Source: a virus
Length of the DNA stretch: 29,827 nucleotides
Strand: one strand, 5' to 3'
IMG/VR virus record: IMGVR_UViG_3300010397_001070
Coordinates: 1 to 29,827 of that record
Shown here: one piece after another, positions 1 through 5,151 of the stretch
Layout of the letters: every line of letters begins with the position of its first letter
Numbering within the stretch: the stretch's first letter is position 1
Translations under genes and position numbers: made by a program
The notes under the pieces: model-generated
Database searches by the model: none
Told to the model about the DNA's origin: nothing
Seen by the model: only the letters and a program-made list of their open reading frames with translations

Positions 1-156
1 TTACTCCTCTTTTTTCTTCTTGTCAAGTTCTGTAAGAGATTCTAGTTCCCTCACGGCGCTCCAGACCCAGGTATGGCTTTTGCCAATAACTTTCCCGATC
101 TCTCGAACCGTCAGTCCGGCCTTGTACATTTCCAGCGACTTGCGCTTCGTCTCCAT
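1..156 (-). CDS. small helix-turn-helix DNA-binding protein
   Basis: This 51-aa protein contains a helix-turn-helix signature, AGLTVREIGKVIGKSHTWVW, in which the first helix is followed by a conserved-type EIG turn and a recognition helix. It ends in a basic and acidic tail. The ATG at 154-156 is chosen because AAGGAG lies six bases upstream. A longer ORF begins at 189 but has no ribosome-binding site. The gene has its own strong promoter (220-249), whose -35 box overlaps the integrase stop codon, and an inverted repeat (195-216) near its transcript start. The position next to integrase suggests a lysogeny regulator or directionality factor, but that is inference. The last codon ends at the window edge and the stop codon is included. 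Confidence 0.75.
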   Translation of the reverse strand: METKRKSLEMYKAGLTVREIGKVIGKSHTWVWSAVRELESLTELDKKKKEE

Positions 157-194
157 GATCTTCTCCTTTTGGTATTTCGATACTGGCATAGGTG

Positions 195-216
195 TTTACA
201 TTATTTGTCCTGTAAA
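195..216. promoter_or_regulatory. operator-like inverted repeat
   Basis: TTTACA at 195-200 and TGTAAA at 211-216 form a perfect 6-bp inverted repeat with a 10-base spacer. It sits just downstream of the -10 box (220-225), over the expected transcript start of the small helix-turn-helix gene. A dimeric repressor bound here would block that promoter, so autoregulation is possible. This is inference from position only. Confidence 0.4.
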
Positions 217-219
217 AAG

Positions 220-249
220 ATACTAGCACAAAATGTAATATCCTGTCAA
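220..249 (-). promoter_or_regulatory. sigma70-type promoter of the helix-turn-helix gene
   Basis: On the minus strand TTGACA (244-249), an 18-base spacer and TAGTAT (220-225) form a near-consensus promoter with an upstream TG (extended -10, TGCTAGTAT). The -35 box overlaps the last bases of the integrase stop codon (246-248). Transcription would begin near 213 and run into the gene at 1-156. Confidence 0.8.
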
Positions 250-1073
250 TGTAAAGCACCCTTCAACTTCTGTTCCATTTCAAAGTCTTCTGGCTGGATG
301 TAGATTTGGGTAGTTTTTAAGTTAGCGTGTCCCAGTCCCCATTGGATAGCCCGCATGTCAATTCCGCTTCTATATCTTTCAGTCGCCCAAGAGGTTCTCA
401 AACAGTGAGGAGTTAGTTCGATCTCTGCTTTATTAGCGTAGTGTTTGACGATTCTCTGAATAGTCCGAGGGTCGATGATACAACCTAAGTAGTTTAAAAA
501 AATATACCCCCTCCCCCTATCCTTAATGACTTTGATCAGAGCTTTGTTCGTTCGGTCACTCCAAAAGATTCTTCTCAGTTTCCCGCCGTTTTTCTCGGAG
601 ACAATCACGGCACTTTGAGAGGTAAAATCCATATCTTCAATTAAAAGTTTCCGAAGTTCTCCTAGTCTTAGTCCCGTATCCCAAAAGAGAGTGAGAATAG
701 CATAGTCTCGTTTTCCCATTCTTGTTCCTTTATCTATCTGCTTTAAAATCTTCTCAAACTGCTCTGGTCTTATGGGCTTGTGGTGATCCGCTTCCCCTCT
801 GGGGTACTTTATCAATTCAAAAGGGATATCTTTAATCTTCGTTTTTCTTAACCAGTTGAAATAATCCTTTAAGACGGAGACGATGTACTGCCTCGTTTTG
901 ACCTTATATTTGACCTTGCAAGCGTTTAGATAGTTCGTAGCGTCTTCATAGCCCAAGTCCTCGGTTTCCTTCTGGTGGAACGCATAAAAACGCTCTAGCC
1001 ATACCTTGTAGCAAAAGGCGGCTCTTGGAGCGTAGCTTTCTTTCCATGCTAAATACTTCTCAACGTGATCCAT
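246..1073 (-). CDS. int: tyrosine site-specific recombinase (phage integrase)
   Basis: This 275-aa integrase cuts and rejoins DNA at the phage and bacterial attachment sites. The N-terminal half has a SAM-like core-binding fold (about residues 1-85). The catalytic domain carries the full set of residues, numbered from this start: Arg136 in TGLRLGELR, Lys161 or Lys165 in SEKNGGK, His223 and Arg226 in TPHCLRTSWAT, His249 in LGHANLKTT and Tyr258 as nucleophile. The open frame continues upstream to 1229, but that part contains a terminator (1150-1181) and a promoter (1118-1147). The ATG at 1071-1073 is therefore preferred, although its AGGAG is only one base away. It lies next to a tRNA and a repeat-rich region, which fits an attachment locus. 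Confidence 0.93.
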   Translation of the reverse strand: MDHVEKYLAWKESYAPRAAFCYKVWLERFYAFHQKETEDLGYEDATNYLNACKVKYKVKTRQYIVSVLKDYFNWLRKTKIKDIPFELIKYPRGEADHHKPIRPEQFEKILKQIDKGTRMGKRDYAILTLFWDTGLRLGELRKLLIEDMDFTSQSAVIVSEKNGGKLRRIFWSDRTNKALIKVIKDRGRGYIFLNYLGCIIDPRTIQRIVKHYANKAEIELTPHCLRTSWATERYRSGIDMRAIQWGLGHANLKTTQIYIQPEDFEMEQKLKGALH

Positions 1074-1117
1074 ACTCCTGAAAAGGGGTATGATTGCCGT
1101 CGGGGGTGTAACGAGTT

Positions 1118-1147
1118 GATTTAGCATACACTTGGGTAAAGTGTCAA
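1118..1147 (-). promoter_or_regulatory. promoter of the integrase gene
   Basis: Minus-strand TTGACA (1142-1147) is followed after 17-18 bases by CTAAAT/TAAATC (1118-1124), with a TG just upstream that gives an extended -10. It lies directly after a terminator and 45 bases before the integrase ATG. The -10 box overlaps the alternative ATG at 1127, which argues against that start. Confidence 0.6.
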
Positions 1148-1149
1148 AT

Positions 1150-1181
1150 AAAAAGACCCGTCTCAATAGAGTTTCGGGTCT
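1150..1181 (-). terminator. intrinsic terminator upstream of integrase
   Basis: On the minus strand AGACCCG (1175-1181) pairs with CGGGTCT (1154-1160). A small internal CTC/GAG hairpin sits in the loop, and TTTTT (1150-1154) follows. It would stop leftward transcription from the lysis side before the integrase promoter, so integrase would be expressed separately. Confidence 0.75.
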
Positions 1182-1255
1182 CCTTTCCTTTTGTTTCCTA
1201 AACTTACACCTTCCCTTTCTGTACCGCAAGTGCGTAGTCGGTGGATAACTTAACC

Positions 1256-1283
1256 TTGACTTTTCTGAAATTTCAGGTAGAAT
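1256..1283 (+). promoter_or_regulatory. plus-strand promoter with embedded palindromic operator
   Basis: TTGACT (1256-1261), a 16-base spacer and TAGAAT (1278-1283) form a plausible sigma70 promoter. The spacer contains the perfect 12-bp palindrome CTGAAATTTCAG (1265-1276), an ideal place for a repressor to block polymerase. It points into a structured, protein-free segment and then the tRNA. Confidence 0.55.
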
Positions 1284-1289
1284 AAGTAC

Positions 1290-1442
1290 ATTAACAAATA
1301 GGGCTGGTACCCCTTATATTAAGGCACTATCTGATACAAAGAGTATCAAGTCTTGGCGCAGGAACTTCTAATAGTACCATGCGCCACAAGCGTATTCCCC
1401 GAAAGGGATAGTGCGCCTGCGCCAGGACTCGGTACTTTTTTT
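1290..1442 (+). ncRNA. candidate structured RNA between integrase and tRNA
   Basis: No protein gene lies between 1074 and 1636; this stretch holds dense dyad structure. Positions 1349-1362 pair with 1416-1429 over 14 bp (one G-T pair). TGATAC/GTATCA forms a hairpin at 1332-1348. The arm TGGCGCA (1354-1360) can instead pair with TGCGCCA at 1380-1386. GCACTATC (1324-1331) is complementary to 1407-1414, and AGTACC (1373-1378) to GGTACT (1431-1436); both would cross the main stem, giving pseudoknots or alternative folds. A T7 run (1436-1442) follows. With the promoter at 1256-1283 this would be an RNA of about 150 nt. An alternative is that the repeats are integrase arm-binding sites of an attachment region. 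Confidence 0.45.
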
Positions 1443-1452
1443 GTTGGCAAAT

Positions 1453-1474
1453 AAAAAAGACCTATTTCTAGGTC
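1453..1474 (-). terminator. intrinsic terminator after the lysis genes
   Basis: On the minus strand GACCTA (1469-1474) and TAGGTC (1459-1464) form a perfect 6-bp stem capped by a GAAA tetraloop and followed by TTTTTT (1453-1458). It ends leftward transcription from the lysis genes and from the promoter at 1605-1633. Confidence 0.8.
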
Positions 1475-1481
1475 AGTGGAG

Positions 1482-1554
1482 GCCCCGGCAGCATAGCGGA
1501 TCATGCAGCACCTTCGTAAGTAGCAGATCGTGAGTTCGAATCTCACCCGGGGCA
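1482..1554 (+). tRNA. tRNA-Thr (anticodon CGU), imperfect anticodon stem
   Basis: The 73-nt sequence folds as a cloverleaf. The acceptor stem GCCCCGG/CCGGGGC pairs 7 of 7, the D stem GCAT/ATGC 4 of 4, and the T arm GTGAG-TTCGAAT-CTCAC 5 of 5. The anticodon loop is TTCGTAA (1513-1519), with CGT at 1515-1517, which reads ACG threonine codons. The discriminator base is A1554 and the next bases are CCCA, so a clean CCA is not encoded. The anticodon stem (1508-1512 with 1520-1524) pairs only 3 of 5, so the gene may be degraded or an attachment-site remnant. It is on the strand opposite to nearly all genes. Confidence 0.8.
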
Positions 1555-1581
1555 CCCATTGATTTTGAAAGGGTCTTTTTT
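1554..1581 (+). terminator. weak terminator behind the tRNA
   Basis: ACCC (1554-1557) pairs with GGGT (1571-1574), helped by two A-T pairs inside, and TTTTTT (1576-1581) follows on the plus strand. It would end the tRNA transcript. The stem is short, so strength is uncertain. Confidence 0.45.
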
Positions 1582-1604
1582 GCTTCTAAATTTGATTGTA
1601 TAGC

Positions 1605-1633
1605 ATACTAACAGTCTGTAAAGGTTCTGTCAA
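1605..1633 (-). promoter_or_regulatory. strong promoter antisense to the tRNA
   Basis: TTGACA (1628-1633), exactly 17 bases, then TAGTAT (1605-1610) on the minus strand. Transcription would start near 1598, run through the complement of the tRNA and reach the terminator at 1453-1474. This gives a protein-free RNA of about 145 nt. Read-through would continue toward the integrase. Confidence 0.7.
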
Positions 1634-1636
1634 TAC

Positions 1637-1837
1637 TTACACACTATTAGGAGTAATCGATTGGCTATTCAGATACTTAGAAATCTCTCCAGCAATTAGG
1701 CCTATAAAGACGACTGCATAAGGAGGGATTTGCAATTCTGTAGCGTTATCGACGACGAAACTTAGGGCCACAACTGAGATCATCATTCCAGTTCTCCAGG
1801 CTAATGATAAGACTCGGTGTTTTAGTTGTTCTGACAT
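1637..1837 (-). CDS. putative holin (two-helix membrane protein)
   Basis: This 66-aa protein has two hydrophobic segments, about residues 14-28 (TGMMISVVALSFVV) and 37-52 (IPPYAVVFIGLIAGEI), joined by a short polar turn. It has a basic N terminus and a polar C terminus. Size and layout match small phage holins, which form the inner-membrane lesions that let the lysin out or trigger lysis. It starts one base after the amidase stop codon, the classic lysis pairing. It was not matched to a named holin family, so the call rests on topology and neighbour. Confidence 0.65.
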   Translation of the reverse strand: MSEQLKHRVLSLAWRTGMMISVVALSFVVDNATELQIPPYAVVFIGLIAGEISKYLNSQSITPNSV

Positions 1838-1838
1838 A

Positions 1839-2333
1839 TTATATAGTTTTAATAAAATTAAATAAATTATTCCCTGGACAAGAAGTTGGGGAAAGCCTCA
1901 CTTCTCGGTGGCCGACTAATCCGCTGTGAATGAGGTTGGGAAGATCGGGGCGTTTGGTAAAGATATAATCCGTAAATTCTTTGAGCGCTTTTTTCTGTTT
2001 CGCATTTAACGTCTGCTGATTGTAGTCCCCTTGTACGCAAAGAGCGATAGAAGATTTATTGACTGGAAGATTCCCAGCGTGATATCCCACTTCGGTTTCT
2101 GGGAGACATTGGAAGATATCTCCGACGTTATCGCAAATATAATGGTAGCTCAGGTGATTCCAGTCTTTAGACACATGATAGGCGGCGTCCTTTTGGATCA
2201 TTTTTAAAGTATCGTAGAAGAGTGGTGTTTTGACGCCTGTATGGTGGATAACAAGTTTGGAGATTTTGTCTTTTTTCATTGTCCCGTTGGAGGCGACGAA
2301 AGGCAGTTTTGCGATGATGTTTTTTATGACCAT
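1839..2333 (-). CDS. N-acetylmuramoyl-L-alanine amidase endolysin
   Basis: The 164-aa enzyme belongs to the Amidase_2/PGRP family and cuts the bond between muramic acid and the stem peptide in peptidoglycan. The zinc ligands are visible: His30 or His31 in KLVIHHTG, His142 in LVGHREV and Cys152 in TSCPG. The core also has LSYHYICDNVGDIFQ and YHAGN, both typical of the fold. No signal peptide or separate wall-binding domain is seen, so export probably depends on the adjacent holin. Two bases separate it from the upstream gene and one from the holin. Length is that of a bare catalytic domain. Confidence 0.92.
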   Translation of the reverse strand: MVIKNIIAKLPFVASNGTMKKDKISKLVIHHTGVKTPLFYDTLKMIQKDAAYHVSKDWNHLSYHYICDNVGDIFQCLPETEVGYHAGNLPVNKSSIALCVQGDYNQQTLNAKQKKALKEFTDYIFTKRPDLPNLIHSGLVGHREVRLSPTSCPGNNLFNFIKTI

Positions 2334-2335
2334 AT

Positions 2336-2593
2336 TTATTCTGTTAAATCTTTATCAATTAGTTGCGTGTAACCGATGATGTCGTGCCATGAGTCTTTGT
2401 AAAATGGATCTCCGTTCAAAATTCTTCCAATTTTATGCGCAATCATCTCCAAAGCTTCTTTCATTTCTGGAGGAAGGTCGTTCCAGCGAGGCGAATCTTT
2501 CATAGCACTTTTGATGTTTTGAGTGATAAGAGCGTGAGTTTTAAAATCTCCGTACCTGTTGAATCGCTCTTTTAAAGTTTCGTCTATGGTCAT
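2336..2593 (-). CDS. small DUF6378-like phage protein
   Basis: The 85-aa helical protein contains MIAHKIGRILNGDPFYKDSWHDIIGYTQLI, with the K-x-x-R-I pattern and the DSWHDIIGY tail typical of DUF6378 proteins of phages. That family resembles all-alpha nucleotide pyrophosphohydrolases, but no catalytic role is proven and none is claimed here. Its start overlaps the exonuclease stop codon by 4 bases (ATGA), which points to translational coupling. Confidence 0.55.
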   Translation of the reverse strand: MTIDETLKERFNRYGDFKTHALITQNIKSAMKDSPRWNDLPPEMKEALEMIAHKIGRILNGDPFYKDSWHDIIGYTQLIDKDLTE

Positions 2594-3318
2594 AATTTTT
2601 GGATTACCTTATTGCCGTGAAACCACTTCCCACAGTCCCGACACTGATAGGATTGGTAGTGGGTGCCGTCAGCTAAAGCTCTGATGCCTTTTTTCAGCGG
2701 GACTCCTGCGCAGTGAGGGCACTTATTCCCTTCAAATACGACTTTCTTCTGGGTGATCCAGGCGAGATATTCTTCATAGAGGTTGGCGGTAATATCCACG
2801 TCGTGTTTGTTGTATTTCTTCATTTTCTCCCAGGCTTTCTTGTCCCCTGACATGCACTTCTCCCAGAGCGGGAAGCCCTCATGTTCGACTTTGCCCCCGT
2901 GACCTAACTGCTGGGAAACGAAGTCTAATTTGTTCGTCAGCCAGAGGAAATATCGTTTAGAAACCTTGAGGGTGTCGACGGTCTTAAACGGGCTAGGCGG
3001 CGGGAATTTATGTGTGATACAGCGAGTGTTGAACCACTTGAGGTCGAAATTATCCGAGTTCTGACCGATAACGATATCCGCTTTATCGAGAATGTCTCGT
3101 AAGGCTTTCACCACTTCGTAATCGTCTAGCTTTCCTTTCTTGTACTTTTTGAAATCCGGCTGGGCGACGACTTTTGTTTTCTCTCCGAGCCATTGATAGG
3201 CGAAACAGAGAATGGTGGGTTGCTTGGTGATTTTAATAATGGAAGTCTCCCAGGGCTTGCTCCAAAAGTAACCTTCGGCCGGAGAAGTTTCGATGTCTAT
3301 CACAACGAGCTTGTTCAT
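2590..3318 (-). CDS. DnaQ-like 3'-5' exonuclease with C-terminal zinc ribbon
   Basis: The 242-aa protein starts with an RNase H-like exonuclease fold. Exo motif I is DIETS (Asp8, Glu10), motif II lies in GQNSDNFDLKWFNTR (Asp89/Asp92 region), and motif III is YNKHDVD (Asp173/Asp175). These bind the two metal ions that cleave DNA or RNA ends. Residues about 200-229 add a zinc ribbon, CPHC then CRDC, likely for nucleic-acid binding. It most resembles stand-alone exonucleases related to the proofreading domain of family B polymerases. It overlaps the genes on both sides by 4 bases. A nuclease here, among lysis genes rather than replication genes, is unusual. Confidence 0.8.
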   Translation of the reverse strand: MNKLVVIDIETSPAEGYFWSKPWETSIIKITKQPTILCFAYQWLGEKTKVVAQPDFKKYKKGKLDDYEVVKALRDILDKADIVIGQNSDNFDLKWFNTRCITHKFPPPSPFKTVDTLKVSKRYFLWLTNKLDFVSQQLGHGGKVEHEGFPLWEKCMSGDKKAWEKMKKYNKHDVDITANLYEEYLAWITQKKVVFEGNKCPHCAGVPLKKGIRALADGTHYQSYQCRDCGKWFHGNKVIQKL

Positions 3319-3560
3319 TTCTTTACAATCAGCTTTTTAAAGATAAGAGAGGTATTGGAGTAGTTCTCTCCCCCGTCGTTGCCGTCTGTCAAAACGATGA
3401 CGTCTTTATCCTCATACACCACCTCTCCCCTTGTGACGCATGGTTTCTTTTTTGTTTCCGCTACCCATTTTTTAATGTCGTCTAACGATTGCCAGGCGCT
3501 ATCGCTAGCGTGATCGTGCCAGTAAACAGTGATGAACTTACTTTTTTTCATACGTGTCAT
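3315..3560 (-). CDS. hypothetical protein, 81 aa
   Basis: I do not recognise this gene. The product is a small mixed alpha/beta protein with a basic N terminus (KKSK), an acidic middle (EDKDVIVLTDGNDGGE) and a basic end. The SLDDIKKWVAETKKKP stretch looks helical. There is no membrane segment or signal peptide. A second ATG three codons in (3551) is an alternative start. It overlaps the exonuclease start by 4 bases and the upstream gene by 23, so it is part of the same packed transcript. Confidence 0.6.
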   Translation of the reverse strand: MTRMKKSKFITVYWHDHASDSAWQSLDDIKKWVAETKKKPCVTRGEVVYEDKDVIVLTDGNDGGENYSNTSLIFKKLIVKK

Positions 3561-3765
3561 CGATTATGGTGGCGCCTTTGTCTAACAGATAGAGGTGGTA
3601 TTCCTCATTGCTCACTTTCTGGAGGTTCTTTCTGGGTTGAGGTTGGTACACTTGTTTTGCTTCCTCTTGCTTCGCTTTCCAGTCTCTCGTTTCTAATCCG
3701 GAGGCATGATGAATGCCGTATAAACAGCCGGATATAAGAGAAGCAAGTAGAGTAGCCCCAAACAA
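3538..3765 (-). CDS. small membrane or lipoprotein-like protein with unclear N terminus
   Basis: The 75-aa version begins with a TTG codon at 3765 and reads MFGATLLASLISGCLYG, a hydrophobic stretch ending in a lipobox-like LISGC. The rest is polar. The same frame stays open for 36 codons upstream (to 3873) and encodes a basic stretch, IRVKIRQRENRN, right before the hydrophobic segment, as expected for a membrane anchor. That extension has no ATG, GTG or TTG, only ATT or ATA codons. The true start may be non-canonical, or an indel may be present. A phage spanin lipoprotein is possible given the lysis neighbourhood, but that is inference. Confidence 0.5.
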   Translation of the reverse strand: MFGATLLASLISGCLYGIHHASGLETRDWKAKQEEAKQVYQPQPRKNLQKVSNEEYHLYLLDKGATIIDDTYEKK

Positions 3766-3906
3766 AAGAGCGTAAAAACATTTGAAAATGAGATTTCGGT
3801 TTTCTCTTTGTCTGATTTTGACTCGTATAAAGGCGGGAATGTCATAGAGTTCTATAGGATATTCTTTAAAGAATTAATGCCTTTCCCAGGAAGGAAGGTC
3901 TTTCTC

Positions 3907-4437
3907 TTCTCTTAAATCAGTGTGCCTAATCTTTGTTAGATTAGATTGTTATATTACATTTACCGCCGACTTACACTCTCCTACGTGTTCACCCGTGCAG
4001 GCACAGTCCCCATATCGAGACGGTACGAGCGTTGGAAGGCGATTTTTCTCCCACGGATTATCAACCATTTCGATACGATCTTCTGCACTCAGCGCTTCTG
4101 ATATCCGATTGAACATTTCAGCGAATAAGCGAGAGTCTCTTTGTTTATATTCATCAAAGGCAGAATGGATTAGGTCTTTCACTGATTTTTGTTGCTCTGG
4201 TGTGAGACCAATTGCGTCAATCACAGTGAGCACTCTCCCAAGAAGAAAACTTCTATCTTCTTTTCTGACTTTCCCACTAGCGCTATCTAGAGTGAAAAGA
4301 AGCTCATTCGCTTCCATTACCTCTGCTTCACGCTTTCTAAATTCTTCTGACTCAACATTAACTGAACCATCCTCATTAAGGGGAAATTCTGATTTCGACA
4401 TAACTTTGACTTGACTAGACACACTGATTTTAAAGAA
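3907..4437. repeat. 25-bp inverted repeats flanking one gene
   Basis: Positions 3907-3931 match the reverse complement of 4413-4437 at 21 of 25 bases without gaps. The shared core is TCAGTGTG. The repeats lie 17 bases beyond the stop codon and about 14 bases before the likely ATG of the single gene between them. The whole unit is 531 bp. There is no transposase, and target duplications were not established. Confidence 0.6.
3949..4398 (-). CDS. hypothetical alpha-helical protein with Cys-rich C terminus
   Basis: This protein is not recognised. From the ATG at 4398 it has 149 residues; a GTG at 4422 would add eight, but that stretch lies inside the flanking inverted repeat. The body is charged and helical (for example LTPEQQKSVKDLIHSAFDEY and RLFAEMFNRISEAL). 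The C terminus has CACTGEHVGEC, a possible metal site or disulfide pair. It is bordered by inverted repeats and by non-coding DNA on both sides, unlike its tightly packed neighbours, which suggests separate acquisition. Confidence 0.65.
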   Translation of the reverse strand, partial: SKSEFPLNEDGSVNVESEEFRKREAEVMEANELLFTLDSASGKVRKEDRSFLLGRVLTVIDAIGLTPEQQKSVKDLIHSAFDEYKQRDSRLFAEMFNRISEALSAEDRIEMVDNPWEKNRLPTLVPSRYGDCACTGEHVGECKSAVNVI

Positions 4438-4439
4438 CA

Positions 4440-4632
4440 GATACTAGGCTTTTCTCGGCACCTAGCGTGAGCCTGATTTAAGTGGTAGAGCCACAGCCCC
4501 TGACGAGGCAAAGTACAGCCGAAATCCCGTGTCGAGGATACATTGAAGGTTTCCCTTCTAAGAACATCTAATTCACCGCTTTCGCTAGCTCCTTAGGTAG
4601 TTCTTAGAAAAGCTCCATGACGTTGCATGAAG
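4440..4632 (-). ncRNA. structured non-coding stretch upstream of the repeat-flanked gene
   Basis: About 190 bases without a convincing gene. A perfect 10-bp inverted repeat (4556-4565 with 4600-4609) continues inward with 4566-4571 and 4593-4598, giving a helix of about 16 bp with one bulge. Its minus-strand loop contains GCGAAAGC. An overlapping hairpin GAAGG-GAAA-CCTTC (4545-4558, minus strand) competes for the same bases. No T run follows, so it is not a plain terminator. It could be a leader RNA or a protein-binding site. A 29-codon ORF inside is not convincing. Confidence 0.4.
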
Positions 4633-4827
4633 TTATTGAGTGCCATAGATTCCCCGAAGGAAACGTACGACATAATCGGAGAGTTCTTGGCGAGCGAATT
4701 TCTGCTCGTCTTCCCGCAAGGCCTGCGGAGGTAGTTCTTTCCCGTAGCGACTCATGTAAGCCGCCCGGAGGAAGTCCCTCAGGCTGATTTTGTTTTCAGC
4801 GAGGTGAACTTGTGCGAGGGAGTACAT
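4633..4827 (-). CDS. hypothetical protein, 64 aa
   Basis: The function is not recognised. The 64 residues are mainly helical and charged, with SLRDFLRAAYMSRYGKELPP followed by EQKFARQELSDYVVRFLRG. There are no cysteines, membrane segments or signal peptide. It overlaps the upstream zinc-finger gene by 49 bases, in a chain of small overlapping genes. Confidence 0.6.
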   Translation of the reverse strand: MYSLAQVHLAENKISLRDFLRAAYMSRYGKELPPQALREDEQKFARQELSDYVVRFLRGIYGTQ

Positions 4828-4985
4828 GGCTTGCCCAGTGGAAGAGGCATCTGACGCATGGTCTTGTTCTTTTTGTATTTGAAATCCTCACGGCACTTCT
4901 CGGAACAGAGGTACTGGTTGTTCTCCTCCATCCCGACTTCCTTGCCGTCCTCGATGTCACAGTTGCATATCGTGCAGTACTTCAT
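4779..4985 (-). CDS. small zinc-finger protein (CxxC...CxxxC)
   Basis: The 68-aa protein begins MKYCTICNCDIEDGK and continues to YLCSEKCREDF, giving a four-cysteine CxxC/CxxxC knuckle followed by a basic helix, like TRASH or MYM-type zinc fingers. The ATG at 4985 is preferred over one at 5057 because AAGGAG sits seven bases upstream. Its start overlaps the end of the preceding zinc-finger gene, and the two share the CxIC ... CSxxC pattern, so they are probably duplicates. The target (DNA, RNA or protein) is unknown. Confidence 0.7.
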   Translation of the reverse strand: MKYCTICNCDIEDGKEVGMEENNQYLCSEKCREDFKYKKNKTMRQMPLPLGKPCTPSHKFTSLKTKSA

Positions 4986-5151
4986 TTTCACGCTCCTTGG
5001 CGAGTTCGCAGGTCTTGGAACAAGTGCCACCTTCGGCCCAGGCTCCGTAATACCCACGAGTGATAAGCTTGTGGCAGATACAGCATGGCTTCCAGTTGAT
5101 GACTGGTTCTTCTTGTGGACGAGGCAAAACAGGATTCGACATCCGCTTCAT
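4957..5151 (-). CDS. small zinc-finger protein (CCIC...CSKTC)
   Basis: The 64-aa protein has KPCCICHKLITRGYYGAW and GGTCSKTCELAKERE, a four-cysteine zinc knuckle with a charged helix after it, similar to the next gene. AAGGAG lies upstream of the ATG with good spacing. The N-terminal 20 residues are Pro-rich and probably flexible. It is the first clear gene after a structured 118-base gap. A 32-codon ORF (5148-5246) overlaps its start by ATGA. Confidence 0.7.
   Translation of the reverse strand: MKRMSNPVLPRPQEEPVINWKPCCICHKLITRGYYGAWAEGGTCSKTCELAKERENEVLHDMQL

Noticed and set aside
1074-1229. N-terminal extension of the integrase frame
   Set aside because: The stretch contains an intrinsic terminator and the integrase promoter, so it is not translated.
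1346-1555. 69-aa minus-strand ORF starting MPRVRFELTICYL
   Set aside because: It is the complement of the tRNA gene and the structured region. The start resembles the well-known false ORFs read antisense to tRNA T arms.
3920-4414. Plus-strand 164-aa ORF
   Set aside because: It lies exactly opposite the minus-strand helical protein, and its serine/leucine-rich translation looks like a shadow.
4317-4511. 64-aa minus-strand ORF in another frame over the leader region
   Set aside because: It overlaps a better gene and the inverted repeat, and its translation has no coherent composition.
4440-4540. Possible tRNA on the plus strand (GTGGTAGAGCC resembles a D arm)
   Set aside because: No T arm, no acceptor stem and an anticodon stem with only two pairs.
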